Source of the DNA: Mantis religiosa
Taxonomy: Eukaryota > Arthropoda > Insecta > Mantodea > Mantidae
Assembly (NCBI GenBank): GCA_030765055.1
Contig: CM060955.1
Coordinates: 101,752,523 to 101,816,522 of the forward strand
DNA length: 64,000 nt
Reading direction: 5' to 3'
The translations under genes and the position numbers were made by a program. Of the stretch, positions 23,369 through 35,640 are shown piece by piece. The notes beneath the pieces are model-generated. The model was not told where the DNA came from. It saw only the letters and a program-made list of their open reading frames with translations, and made no database searches. The stretch's first letter is position 1, and every line of letters starts with the position of its first letter.

Positions 23369-23378
23369 ATATTTCTGA

Positions 23379-24101
23379 CTTATAAATCTTCACTCCTCTT
23401 CTTAACGCGCATGACCACGTCCTACCTGTCGTAGTATCATCTTTTAAGTAAGTTTTTCTTACTTCACAATTCAGTTCAAACCTTATTCTGACCCCCTCTC
23501 CAACTTTATCACATGACCAAACTAGCTCACCCTTCTCAAATGTTACATTATTATTGGTTGCTCATTTATTTCGAACTTACGCATTGGTTTGCAAAACTCA
23601 TCTAACTCATTGACCTTCAGCCCACCCTGAGTTGGGGAACGCCTACCCCGAGTTGTTTGTAACAGTGTACATCGTTATCAAATCAGCGAATTAAATTCCT
23701 TTATTGTTCATGCTCAACTGCATTTTGAAAGCTTCTTTGTCCCGACGCATTCCTCGCTGGAAATGCTGTATAGTTCTCAGACGTTGAACTTTTACTAGCA
23801 CAAAGAAGATAACGGTCCTTCCTTCCTGTCTCTCCGACGTGTACAGATTTTTACAAGAATATTTTGTTTCCTTGCCTGGATGCTAGTATGTATGCTATAT
23901 TAAATCATAAGCTTCCCTTCTAATTCTTTAAGTCAACTGCTATTTTAATCATTACTCTATCCTTTATAATATCATATTATTATAACACGATTTTTATGTT
24001 AGTTTAACAAAGCATTTTTTATTAAGTTGCCTTCTTTTTTAATTATCTGATTTCGATTAATTTGCCACCACCTAATCGTTGCTTGATACTGCGTTTACAA
24101 T
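23379..24101. other. Unassigned AT-rich DNA
   Basis: No gene or assigned repeat. Together with 22746-23378 it separates the single satellite unit from the main array. Confidence 0.35.
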
Positions 24102-24690
24102 CGGCAGGCTCGAGAAAACATATCATATAGACACACGTAGCTTCCAATCGCTCTATTTGTGCTTCGTAACTTACTATACATCAACTTACTAATATTTTAC
24201 TCTTCTAATCCACCAGACAAGACCCAATAAGGGTATTCTGAACATCAATGTCTCGCAGGCGCGAGAAAACATATCATATAGACACACGTAGCTTCCAATC
24301 GCTCTATTTGTGCTTCGTAACTTACTGTACATCAACTTACTAATATTTTACTCTTCTAATCGACCAGATAAGACCCAATGAGGGTATTTTGAACAGCAAT
24401 GTGTCATACATCGGCAGGCGCGAGAAAACATATCATATAGACACACGTAGCTTCCAATCGTTCTATTTGTGCTTCGTAACTTACTGTACATCAACTTACT
24501 AATATTTTACTCTTCTAATCGACCAGATAAGACCAATGAGGGTATTCTGAACAGCAATGTGTCATACATCGGCAGGCGCGAGAAAACATATTATATAGAC
24601 ACACGTAGCTTCCAATCGTTCTATTTGTGCTTCGTAACTTATTAATATTTCACTCTTCAAATCGACCCGATAAGGAACGACCGCAGCGCT
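24102..24690 (+). repeat. ~157-bp satellite, four units
   Basis: Units start at about 24102, 24254, 24412 and 24570 (periods 152, 158, 158), each with GCGAGAAAACATAT, CACACGTAGCTTCCAATCG and ACCAGA.AAGACC words. The last unit is incomplete. Neighbouring units are nearly identical, so the amplification is recent. Confidence 0.92.
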
Positions 24691-25039
24691 GGTCACCTGA
24701 ATGTCAATACGCCTGAAAGCTCTGTCGAGTAATACTGTAACTAGTATTAGATCTGGCAGCATGGGTGACTCCTATACCCTATCTTACACTCATTTCGTAG
24801 AAAACAGATCCACTACTGAAGTCAAACTCCTCTCGCTCCTTAGAACAGTTTCCTTTCTGTGGTGGGTTGACAGTAGTCAGCCTCTTTTTCACACAAATAC
24901 GACACGTTTCTACAATGTTTCTTTATGTCTCTATAGGACGCACCCTTTGTGCTATTAATAATCTCTCGTACATTGGGGTTCACCTTTTCACTGAGCCACA
25001 CTCCTCAACTCAAAACACGCACAACCTCTAAGTCCCAAA
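24691..25039. other. Unassigned DNA
   Basis: No recognisable gene; chance open frames only. Confidence 0.35.
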
Positions 25040-25427
25040 CACTTACAGTAATTTTAAAACACAACTGGAAACAAGATTATAAAGCCACTGCCCCAGCTCG
25101 AAGAATATGTGAAGTGGAAGGAGAAGGTATCGTTAGTGAGCGTGTGGCACAACGATGGTTCAAACTTTTCAACAATGGAGGCGAAAATATTTAAGGTTTA
25201 TCACGCTCTGGAAGACCTAAAGTATGAAATATTGAGAATATACGCCAAGTTCTGCGAGAAAATAATAAAAAACAAGCCCGTAGGCTTTCATAAGGACTTG
25301 GTGCATCATAAGGTACCATACATCGCCACATCAAGACATTTGGAATACAATACAATAACAATACAGTACACTAATATATTTTCCAAAACATCAAAATCAA
25401 AATAAACCACCTTAACAATGAGACCAC
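25040..25427 (+). pseudogene. mariner copy 3: N-terminal transposase with inverted end
   Basis: The plus strand encodes APARRICEVEGEGIVSERVAQ and RWFKLFNN, then SRSGRPKV, IRQVLREN and IHRHIKTFG words: the DNA-binding half of the same mariner transposase as at 8.0-9.3 kb. The catalytic half is absent. Instead, after about 25350 the sequence switches to TTTTCCAAAACATCAAAATC and ends ...AATGAGACCACC, which is the 5' terminal region of this family in reverse orientation. The result is a deletion/fold-back derivative. Inactive. Confidence 0.7.
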
Positions 25428-26339
25428 CTGATATATGTTCTCTGCATATAAAGCTAGAATTCTCCCTCTGAGAACTTTCTTGCAATGATACATTTTCCAT
25501 TCCTTATTTTCTAAAATTTTAAATTTTTATTTTTACTTTTACTACTACCTACTTATCGGTAATAACTAAAAGAAGTTGCGAAATTAAGATGTAGTTATTT
25601 TTAGTGGACGTACTTAACTGAAGGGGTTCTTAGTTCCTCATTGTATACCGCGCATAAAAAAACCTAAATTTGACTGTTTATGAAGTTCTGAGCTGTAGCA
25701 CCGGCTTTACTTCCGTTCAAAGGGGAGGACTTCTGTGCCACAAAAAATCATCGCCCTCCGCCGGGTTTGAAATCGAGAAAATGTTGTCTTCCACCCAAAA
25801 ATTCTATATAGGGAAAATGCTCATTTTCGGGTGCATCAATGCATTTCGATGTACGTGAAAATGGACAGTTTCAGATAAGCGTGTTCAGATGAATGGCATA
25901 AAAAATTAAAGATTAAAAATTTGGCATTTAAGTTCAACATTTTTAACAGAGCTGACACCTACATTTTAAAGAAAAGTTCCATAAATTATTGACATTAGAA
26001 ACACTTCACGCTCCGTTTGCTTCTAAGTAACGCTAAAAGTTTTGTATTAAAAGTCCACAATCTTAAAATATATTCACCTTGAACTAACTGAAATAAACCA
26101 GTACATTCGTTATCAAAATTGCTAAACCGTAAGACACAGACGATATCTTATGGCACAAATTTTGAACTTAAAAGTAGGCATTGTGTCACATAAAATATTT
26201 GGTGGCATAACAATTTACGAGATGTTGCATGTTTTTGTTTCAATTTCGAAACACCGGTGCTTTTCTCTAGTGGTAAGTTTCAAATTTGTTATTTCATATT
26301 ATAATACCTTAATTATGGAACTTGAAACATGTGTAGATA
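25428..26339. other. Unassigned DNA
   Basis: AT-rich; no gene recognised. The word TTCCACCCAAAAATTC at about 25788 recurs at 38588 and in a variant at 50410, suggesting an old interspersed repeat. Confidence 0.35.
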
Positions 26340-27283
26340 CTGTCTCATAGGTAATGTCGTTTTATAAGAAAAACAATTATTTGAAATCTGTCCTGACAAG
26401 TAATTAATTTTCGAAGTGTAGCCCAAGAGGTTCTATGGTCTTCATGCACAGAGGTTTATCAACCCACGATGGTATCAGTCTCTGGTTTCTTCTGCGAAGA
26501 ATTCGGTGAAACCCATTTGCACTGCTTCAATGTTGTCAAAATTTCTTCCACATAGAAAATGGACAATGGATTGAAAAAAATGACCTGATGGTGCGAGATC
26601 CGTTCTGTATGCTGGATGTGGCAGCAGTTTGGTTCTTCCCAATTCCTAAAATGTTCCATGGGTTTTCGTGCAGTATGGGGTGTTGCATTGTCCTGTTGCA
26701 ACAGAACTGTACTTCTGTTAACTAATGCTGGGTATCTCAGTCTAAAAATTTCGTGTACTCGTCCCAGTCGTTGAGAATAAAGAACGTAGCAATTGCCCAT
26801 TTGTTTGGCACAAACTCCCAGTGAATTACATCTTCAAAATTTCACTAGACGTACAACATTACTTTGGGATCCAACTGATCTTTTTAACGATGACTTTGGC
26901 AGGTTGGCAGGGATCAAGCCACTGCTTCGAGACATAAGGGTTTCAGTAATATAACCATTATTCATCTCATGTGACAATTCTTCTAGCAAATCTATCATAC
27001 ATAGCATTACGACTAAGCCTACGACAGATATCGACTGATGTTCAGCCTGTTGAGGTGTCAGTTCATGAGGTACAGATCTACAGCTTCTGCATGATTTTCC
27101 TAGTGTCTTAATGTGGCGATGTATGGTATCATTTGATGCACAAAGTTTTCATGAGAGCCTATGGTACTTGTTTTGCAGATTTTCTCGCAAAATTTGACGT
27201 GTATGCTCAATAGCCCATATTTTAGAAATCCATACATTTTCCAAAGCACCAAAATCTAGAAACCATTTTACTTATGAGACCAC
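26340..27283 (-). mobile_element. mariner copy 2, internally deleted
   Basis: Ends CTGTCTCATAGGTAATG (26340) and, reversed, TGGTCTCATAAGTAAAATGG (ending near 27283) form inverted repeats beside TA. The minus strand encodes IHRHIKTLG, SVPHELTPQQAEH, then LGRVHEIFRLRYPALVNRST and VLLQQDNATPHTARKPMEH (catalytic Asp region) before frame loss. The N-terminal DNA-binding part is missing, so the copy is internally deleted as well as mutated. Closely related to copies at 7.9 kb and 25.0 kb. Confidence 0.82.
26400..27195 (-). pseudogene. mariner transposase, copy 2 coding remnant
   Basis: Best open piece is 26459-26800 (LVNRSTVLLQQDNATPHTAR), which covers the second catalytic Asp; the block with the third Asp is frame-shifted. 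Upstream (higher coordinates) VPHELTPQQAEH is in another frame. Not functional. Confidence 0.78.
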
Positions 27284-29204
27284 ATAATAGAATCAAAAAC
27301 GTTGTTATAAACCTATCCTTTTAACTGAGTATTTTCTAAAAGCTGAAATGAAATGTCGAAATGTGCAATGAAGTTTGGCTCAATTAACAAGGAGTACTTA
27401 CTATTTTGTAAGAATAGAGAGAAATTTGTTTAGTCTGTCTAAATTTTTTCAGAGGCAGAAGATTCTAAATGATGGTATAGTATATAATTTGCATAGGTTT
27501 ACAAGAATAGATCTGGTTTTAAAATTTAGCACAAAAAGGGTGAATGCAGGTTTATATTTAGTAACCATACTAAAATTAAAAAGAATAAACAATCTTCAAA
27601 GTCACACAAAATTTTACAATCCTGTATTCATCTCATTTTGGCACGTAATCGTCTCGAATTATGCATATGACTGGGACTGCAAACCAATTGAAAGGCAATG
27701 CAACTCTGGAAAGTAATTTGTGAAACCCAATGTCCCATTCAACGTTAACAGGTCATCCTGCCTAACTACCTACTGCGTACTTTAAATGCTATTTACAAGG
27801 GCTTCATGGGTTCTCAAAGGATATATTTATTTTAAAAGTATATTTTAATTATCCTTGTGCCCATGTTTATGGTAAAGAATACCTTGTTCGCGTACCATAA
27901 TTATGATTTTCGAGTAAAAATACCAATAATAATTTGAAATGAAATTAAATTTGTATAATATACTAAACACAAACGGATGAGGGAGAGAAGTAGATGGAGA
28001 ATTTGGAGGGAAAAACGGATAGAGAGCAGTAGAGAATGAAGGTTGAGAGGGACAGATGATGGCATTAATGATAGGAGACAGAATGGGTTGGAGAAGAGCA
28101 AATACCTAGAATAATACGAAAAGGTGTCCGGAGCTAATGCACGATAGTAACGCGAGAGGAGCTGCAGATTTGGCTGAAGTAACCTTCTCATAAGTAGAAC
28201 ATCCGATGCCCATAGTTTTGTTTAGCCGTGACATATGCCTCTAGAAGGGCACATCATTTTGGTTTGCTCGGAAATAAACAAAACCTACAAAAACAGCTGC
28301 ATTTTTAAAGTATTTAATGACTTTCTCTCTGGGCTATTTGAATCAAATTAATTACCAAAATGACTATATGAGCCCAGAGCTCATATTGCCTACAGTCACA
28401 CAAACAATTTGATTTCACTGCGCGAAATAAATCACAGTAACAAAGCTGGCCTCAGGTTCGTCAATAAACAACATTTTACGACAGTGAACATATGATGAAC
28501 AAGCATATGAGTTTGTAGGTATCAATGACAGCATAAAAGTAAACAAGAAAATAAATATGATAGAATATGAACTTTGGGCAAGAACATGGCAGGTAGCATT
28601 CTCCGTATTCAAATACGGTTTGAGTGTAGATAGAATACTAGAAGCCAACCGCTTAGAAATTCCTATGCCTAGTAATAGTATTTGACTAAGCTATCAAACT
28701 TCTATGCTTTAAAATTTAAGGAAAAATGTACGCAAATTAAATACATTCTAATATACGTCTAATCACAATGAATGTTATAAGAGACAGGGAGCTGTGGTAA
28801 CTTTATCTTATTAATATACAATACCTTTTGTAAATGAATATCCGTTCAAAAAGTCTTTTGTTTTATATAGAAAATTAGGTAAATAAATATATTTATGTAA
28901 GCCATTTTCCACTGAACTTTACTTATTTCCGCAAATGAAGCAGCTATTCTAATTTAAATCTTTGAAATTTACATTTCCAAAATTATAACACCCTAAATTA
29001 ATACCTAAAGGAGTCTGAAATATTAAATTAATGTAATTTAGGTTCCTTATTTTTACTTTTCTTGTATAATTAATCTGAATTCGAGATAAATTCATTAAAG
29101 GTTATTTAAATATGAGATCGTTATAACCAGAAAAGGAATGCTGGAAACCATTGACATATTATCTAAAAAGCTTCAAAATATGTGCAGGCTTGGAAATTCA
29201 GATT
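27284..29204. other. Unassigned DNA
   Basis: About 1.9 kb of AT-rich DNA without a recognisable gene. Open frames of 113 codons (27375-27716) and 96 codons (27901-28191, minus) have no motif I recognise. Confidence 0.35.
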
Positions 29205-29650
29205 CACAAAAACAAGCACGAGTCAGTTGGAGAATTTAATGTCATGATGGCACGTTGGCAATATTAGCTAAATGGTTTAGAGCGGCTGTACAGAAACCAG
29301 AAGACCCGTGGTTCAAATCTCGGCTATGACATTGAATTTTTCAGTCTGGCTCTAGCCTTTCATACTGCGTCCTGCATACGGCCAGTGTGAAAGAACAATT
29401 AGTTTCCATTAATGGTACCTAATAGTGGCCCGAACTATAAAGCCCAGTCGCCATTAAGGTAGTTGTCTCATGTGTTTATGGGAACTCCTAGTGGTTTACC
29501 GGGAAAAACACGAGTCAGTTATAGAATTTAATGTCATATCGGCACGTTAACCATAGTAGCTCAATGGTTTAGAGTGGCTGGATGGAAACCAGTAGATCCG
29601 TGGTTAAAATCCCGGCTGTGGCATTGAAGTTTTCAGTCTGGCTCTACCCT
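29205..29650 (+). mobile_element. Dimer of the tRNA-like repeat (family 2)
   Basis: Two consecutive units with GGTTCAAATCTCGGC at 29310 and GGTTAAAATCCCGGC at 29602, spacing about 292 bp; each has AATTTAATGTCAT, a GGCACGTT word and TTGAATTTTTCAGTCTGG or a variant. The tandem order is the same as in the 52-kb array. Confidence 0.82.
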
Positions 29651-29799
29651 TTCATCATCATCATTATTGCGTAACATAGCCAGAAATAAAAATAATGACT
29701 TAATACTTTAAAAACATCGTCTTCCTCTGTTTCTCTCTGTCTCATACTTTTAGGGTCAGGTTGAGGATCATAAACGAGGTAAGTAGATGACAGAATGAA

Positions 29800-29981
29800 G
29801 GTGAAATGACTTAAAGGAAACATGATAATGCAGCAAATGGCGGGGGAAACTGGAGATCCCTGAGAAAACCCGCCCCTGTGCTGCGTTGTCCACCACAAAT
29901 CCCACATGCGGTCACCTGGGATCGAACCAGGGCGGTCTTGATGAGACTTATGCTGCCAACCCGCTCGGCCATGGCGCGGCC
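29800..29981 (-). mobile_element. SINE family 1, older copy
   Basis: Minus-strand copy with GGATCGAACCAGGGC (reverse B-box) and TGGCGGGGGAAAC; body words are kept but diverged and the 3' end is altered. Confidence 0.75.
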
Positions 29982-30109
29982 TAATAGCATATTCGATACT
30001 GCAAAGTTTAAACCATTAACTTGGAAATGCTATGTTCACTTCTGGTCATTTCCTTAAAGAAGGGTTAATGTGGGGAAGGGAAAAGAAAACAATTGGAAAA
30101 ATCACTCCC

Positions 30110-30356
30110 CTCCCGTCTTTAACTGCAATGGTCATATCGGCGGCCGTTCTTCTTTGGAACATATCGTACGGGGTTAACTCGTATTCGTTGGGTTTTAATC
30201 ATTAGATCATACACACATTCGCACTCTTAACCACACTTACAGACTCTGTGGAAGATGGGAAATTATCTTGGTCGGAGAAAAATCCCCACCGCCTCCACCG
30301 GGAATCAAACCGGGGAACCCTAGTAAGGTTCTACCGACTGAGCTACGTGGCCAGCC
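30110..30356 (-). mobile_element. tRNA-derived SINE (family 4)
   Basis: Minus-strand copy. Head on the minus strand: GGCTGGCCACGTAGCTCAGT then a B-box-like GGTTTGATTCC; body contains TTTTTCTCCGACCAAGATAA. Further copies at 31290 and 35641. Confidence 0.8.
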
Positions 30357-30685
30357 AAAATATCTTTAAATCTATCGTACTAGTTTCACCATAGTATGTT
30401 GTTAACATTTTCTATGATTAGACACGTACATTAATTTCCCGTAATTTAAATGATGTTCATTTTGCATGGAAAGAGTATCAGGTATAAACATTTGAATAAT
30501 AATTTTTATGATTGCCTAGCTGACCCGACCAATTTCTTACCGCCATATATAGTTGTCTGGGTTTATTTGTATAAATAAAACAAATTCGGATTAGTTAGTT
30601 ATTTATTCTGCAGATGGGGGTGAAGTTTAAGTACAATACAGTTTCAAGTAAGTAAATAAATTTGATGCTTTCTGATAAACAATTT
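30357..30685. other. Unassigned DNA, possibly Helitron 3' flank
   Basis: No gene seen. It lies downstream of the helicase fragment on the minus strand and may contain the Helitron 3' end, but I could not place a CTRR terminus with confidence. Confidence 0.3.
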
Positions 30686-30985
30686 TTAACCTTTTTTTGG
30701 TGCGTAAATATATAAAGATGATTTTCCAACGCGCGAACACCCGAAGTCAAATTGTCCATGAGAAAAACAGAGAAATTCCAAGTTGATTCCGCGAACTTCC
30801 AACGATTGCCCTTGCGATTTATTTATGGTTACCGCAAAGGCCAAACACATGGAAAGTTGAAGCCTAAAATCAAAAGGAATCATCCCTATACGCGGGATCA
30901 AGATATGCTCTCCTTTGTTGATGATTGTTGCCTCGATGACGTTATTCATTAGCTTTTTCACAGTTAGTCTCGTTCCATTGCACAC
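30686..30985 (-). pseudogene. Helitron Rep/Helicase, C-terminal helicase fragment
   Basis: The minus-strand protein begins CNGTRLTVKKLMNNVIEATI, then LIPRIGMIPFDF, CLAFAVTINKSQGQSLEV and SRVGKSSLYIYAPKKG. These are the last motifs of the Pif1-like superfamily 1 helicase of animal Helitrons, which unwinds DNA during rolling-circle transposition. Only about 100 residues remain; the Rep nuclease domain and Walker motifs are absent. One continuous open frame ending in a natural stop, so the fragment is not very old. Confidence 0.88.
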
Positions 30986-31276
30986 CCGTGGTTGGCTAAT
31001 GCTATGTCACATGATGGCAACTGATCCTACTTTTAATTTTAAATTGTGAGGTGCGAGTCTAGGAAATTCTAATAAATGTAAAGCTCTGTGAGATGGTTGA
31101 ATACGTCATCTTGCTTTATAATTGTGTTAACTGATTCGTAAGAAAACGACTCCCTGGGAAGAAAATTCTGTATAGTCACCAATTATGGTTCGTATACTGT
31201 TGCGTTACGTCCTGAAAAATACACTGAAGAAGCTCCTCTTTCGGGTCTCTGAAGTGACAGAAATCTGTGGATAATG
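30986..31276. other. Unassigned DNA
   Basis: No gene recognised; could be further decayed Helitron sequence. Confidence 0.3.
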
Positions 31277-31284
31277 TATCCGAT

Positions 31285-31547
31285 TCTTTTTATTTGTTCC
31301 ATTTATACCCCGGCTTTAACTGCAATGGTCATATTGGTGGACGTTCTCCTTGGGAACATATCGAAGGTGTTAACTCGTATTCGTTAGATCACGCACACAT
31401 TCGCATTCATACTTCCAGACTCTGTGTAAGATGAGGAATTATCTTGGTCGGAGAAAAATCCACATCCCTACCGCCTGAAATCGAACCCGAGACCCCTTGC
31501 ACGGCAGGCAGGTGCTCTACCTTCGACTCAGCTACGGGGCCAGCCAT
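31285..31547 (-). mobile_element. tRNA-derived SINE (family 4)
   Basis: Minus-strand head GGCTGGCCCCGTAGCTGAGT and B-box GGTTCGATTTC; body with TTTTTCTCCGACCAAGATAA. A likely target duplication TATCCGAT lies at 31277-31284 and 31548-31555. Confidence 0.85.
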
Positions 31548-31555
31548 TATCCGAT

Positions 31556-33279
31556 CTTGATAACAATCGAAAAACCTTATTTAGTAAAATATGGCAAGTG
31601 AAATAACTTTGAAGACTGGCAAAGAGTGGAATATCTTTCTATTTAGTAATGCTTTTGTTTATAGAAAAGAAAAGAAGTATGTGTTTCATAAAAGTTTGTG
31701 CTTTTACTTTTATATTCGGTTAACAACCCGGTCCATTATCACTTCCGGTTCCTTCTTTCTTACCTTTTAAAGTTTCCTTGGACTTAAACAAATATTTTAA
31801 AACCAAAATTAAGCAAATCGGTGCAGCCGTTCTTGAGTTTTTTGTGATACTTACAAACGTCAATTCATTTTATAAGTATAGAAGATTCACAGATAAATTA
31901 ACTGCTGAATATAACGGATCTGTATATGCCTTAAGCTATTCCCTTAACGTTTTGTGCAAATAGTGAACAAAACGAGCGTGCAAATAAACGAGTAGCTAGA
32001 ATGGAGACTGTTACAAATCAAATTAAAGTGTGTTAGTACAATGTGACAGAGAAGTTGGAACATGTACCACAATGTGCTAGGAAAGCGAAGTTGGTGCAAT
32101 TCCGAGTAAAGCCAACGATGCCTGCACACAGCTGGAGCAGTAATAGCTCTTCTGGGGAGTAAGATGGAACTTGAACCAGCACTAGTTGATTAAGTACGCA
32201 TATCAAGTGGAAGAAACATTTCCGTCCCTTCCATTACAGTATCGCCTCATTACACAGGGCTGTAATTACTGCTCTGAAAAAAAAAAAAAACGTTCAGAAC
32301 TAAAGAAAATAAATGGAAGAGATTTTTATCTTGGAGATAGCGATCTGCAGCAGTTCATCTTTATTCATTACTTGCTCTATTCTTCTTCATGCCCATTTCT
32401 AAAAATACATTAGTCTTCAGCGATAAATATTCATCCTCTCCACTTCGTGAGGAAAGAGTCGTTTAGGTTTGTACTTCCAACATTCAGTTTTAAAGACAAA
32501 GCACAGCTTTACAAAATAGGTTTTTTAAAACTTGATTCAGGAATTCGTATAATTATAAAAATATAGTCTCTCTTGAATGGTGCGACCCAATTATATGAAA
32601 CCATGCATGCAACAGCTGAGGATCCTCCGCCTATCTACCCTAGAAAACGTTAAATATGAGAAACTTTATTATTATGTTGGGTTAAAGGATACCCACCTGC
32701 GAATATACTAAAATCTACAGATTTGCTTGGATTGACTTGAACCTTAAACACAATTATTGTAGCGTTAACAATAGTTCACAGGTCAATTTTCAGATCTTTG
32801 TCCAAAAGTTTTTATGATATTAATATATTTATAATGTTTTATTGTCATTTAATTAAACTGTTCCAAATTATGAAATTTTAGTTTCAGAAAAATAATACTT
32901 CCTGGTTATAGTCACAAATACACTATTAGTAAATTTATGAGATGAAATTTTGATCCTTGGTTTGTACCCACTTCCTCCCAAAGATTCATCTACCTTATGT
33001 AACTACGGCTTTTCTCGTCATCCGAGCTGTGTTGCTCATCTCTTGCTCGTTAAATTACACTGGGCAACACAAAAATAATTGTTCAATGTTTCGAGCACTT
33101 CATGAAGTGCAAGCTGGAAGTATTACATATTGACGGATTGAGAGAAAAGGATACATTTTAATTACATACATGCTAACAGCAATGAAAGTGAATTTGATTT
33201 TTTAAACTTGTAATTACATGTTAAGAGTTCTAAATTACTGGAAAAATAATTCGCAGATGGTCGTGTCTGAAGAGATTCA
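31556..33279. other. Unassigned DNA
   Basis: About 1.7 kb without a recognisable gene; AT-rich with short open frames only. Confidence 0.35.
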
Positions 33280-33288
33280 TATGATGGC

Positions 33289-33790
33289 CTATTGACTTCG
33301 TCGTCTTTTAGCTTGCATCTTGTGATGGAGTTCCGCAGAATCCCTATACAAATACCAATAGTAATCAGCAAACCGTACTTCATTCCAACGGCCCTGATAT
33401 CCTTGTTCCATAACAGAAATGTCCTGATGGAATCTGTCCCCATGTTCATCACTAAGAGCTCCACAACTGGGAGGGAAAAAGTGTAGATGGGAGTGGAGAA
33501 AATGGATCTTAAGAGACATGTTGCATCCAAGGTTACAGTATTTTTGCAGGAGCACTGTCACCAAATGCTTGTAGCTGTCATCTCTTTTGTTGCCTAAAAA
33601 TCCATGAACAACACCCTTGAAGGCTTCCCAAGTTTCCTTTACTTTCCCCTCCAAAATTTGGTCAAATGCAGCATCCTTCACAAGTTCTCTTTTTGTGGTC
33701 GGACAAAAATGCCTTCCTTAATTTTCGCATCACTTAATTTCCAAAATTTCTCTCTGATTGTGTTTTGTTATTTGACAGGTGTGCTAACTG
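33289..33790 (-). pseudogene. Fragment of a widespread arthropod repeat-encoded protein, function unknown
   Basis: The minus-strand frame reads VKDAAFDQILEGKVKETWEA, then GFLGNKRDDSYKHLV, CNMSLKIHFLHSHLHFFP and SDEHGDRFHQDISVMEQGYQ followed by GRWNEVRFADYYWYLYRD. Upstream, after a frameshift near 33690, KLSDAKIKEGIFVRPQ is recognisable. I recall this conserved block from many unnamed arthropod and other invertebrate proteins that occur in high copy, which suggests a transposon origin, but I know no demonstrated function. The conserved His, Asp and Glu residues are compatible with an enzyme core; that is speculation. Length is about 160 residues, a C-terminal piece. Confidence 0.65.
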
Positions 33791-35640
33791 CCAAAACGTT
33801 CCCCCAAACTTAAAATCTTCGCTCTAAAAATGAGATGTCACTTTATCTTCAAAACAAGAGACAATCAATCATTTTATGGTGAATTTTGAATTCAGCAGAT
33901 GGGAATACATATAAATTCACTATTTTTAAGCCCGAAACATTTTCATTGTCGCCCAGTGTTATGGACCGCGCTGCCTAGTTATGAGTCTTCTAAAAGTGTT
34001 GCCGCTGAGCACTAGTAAAGGGAGTAAGAAGTTTAACAGTTGAATAACGCAGCGCCGGGAAGGTACTGACTCGCACGTTTCGTCTGAGAGGATCGTGGAC
34101 AAGAAGAAGTATTCCGACTGGGATCTCGGAGGCACATTACAACCTTCTCTTCGACCCTTCGTAGTTAGTAACATTGGGACAACACTGTTTGGCTTCGCTT
34201 CTGCATGTAAGTTTTGGACAGGTCTTCTAAGCTTTTATTCCAAATTTTCCCTATGTTCTCTCGGGACATTTATGGTAAATTTTGAGGAGTTAGGGCACTT
34301 AGAACATAAAAATAAATCGTAATGGCTTTCAGAGTATTCAAAGAAATAAGCATTTGTAATTAGAGGCAAGGACATTCAATTGGCATGTGCTAAACCTAAT
34401 TGTTAACAGTTTTAAGGCAAAGAAAAAGGTATGTACATTGTTATATTTAGAATCTTGGTAGTATTAAGCATTAGTTGAAAATAACCAAGTTTGAACATTT
34501 TTGTGCCCGTTTCTTTATCCATTCTATTTGGACCTTTATTAAATTCTACTTTTATTAATTTTTAATATTCGCTTGTGAAGCATGTGCTTCGTTATTTAAT
34601 TTCGCAAATACTGGTGACATTTTAAAAATAATTTCCTCAATTTCCTTTGGTACTGGTTTTATCCAAGCACAGTAATTGTCAGGCTTCTAGTTTGAAAGCT
34701 GCATCGTGTGGAGCAATTTATGTTCTGAGAAGCACTAAAAATTAAAAACAACGAGAGAATCATCAAAATAGGTGACATAAAGCACTGTGTCAACTTACAG
34801 TAACCCATTTAAATAGTCATATGCCACAACCTTTAAAGGGTCGCATGTTACTAAAAATAATAGGAAACTGAGGTACATAGGGTACTCTAATTAGACAAAA
34901 AACAATTTTTGTCATTTTTTGCACTCTTTGAGCAATTTTCACAGATGGTTATCCTTAAGGTAATATATTACGTAATACATATATATATACACGATGCCCA
35001 AAATTATGCTCCTTTGTTCTATAAATAGCCTGGAACCTGATTACCGTATTTCTTAAGTCGAAGTATTTCTAAACCCGCCACAACTACTACTCTAATTCAC
35101 GAATATATACTTGATTCATGTTTATCTTCATTAATTACATTTTTAGAACTAGAAAACAATCAAGAAAGTCAATTATTTTGTTGTGAAAAACACGCTGTAA
35201 TGGGAAACAGTGATTTGGCCCTCTTTCCATTACAGTCTTACTTTATCCTTGATTAGGTTTCTCAGTTTTTGTACTCGACAGATGAAAATAAGCAATAAAA
35301 GTAGTGATGTTAATGTTAGTACCTTAAGACTTACTTCTGCATTACATTTTACCAGCCATCATACGGTTTTATGAGGATTTTTTATAGCAAAAGCGTGATA
35401 TAGAGACAATAACCATGGTTACATTGAGATTATTGCACATGAGAGTACCAAACCAAAGGAAGTAAAATCTGCTGGGTTTATGACATTTGAGCTTCGCTTC
35501 TTAATCTTTCGTTACGTGTTGTAAGCAGTTGATTCTCTATTTCTTTCTAATTATATAATGCTGTTAGTGCGGATGGTTAATAGTTCGTTGTAGAAATAAA
35601 ATGCGATTCACAAACCTAACTTCTTTTTGTTCCCACTTAT
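33791..35640. other. Unassigned DNA
   Basis: No gene recognised. The part near 33800-34320 may hold more of the preceding repeat element; the rest is AT-rich. Confidence 0.35.
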
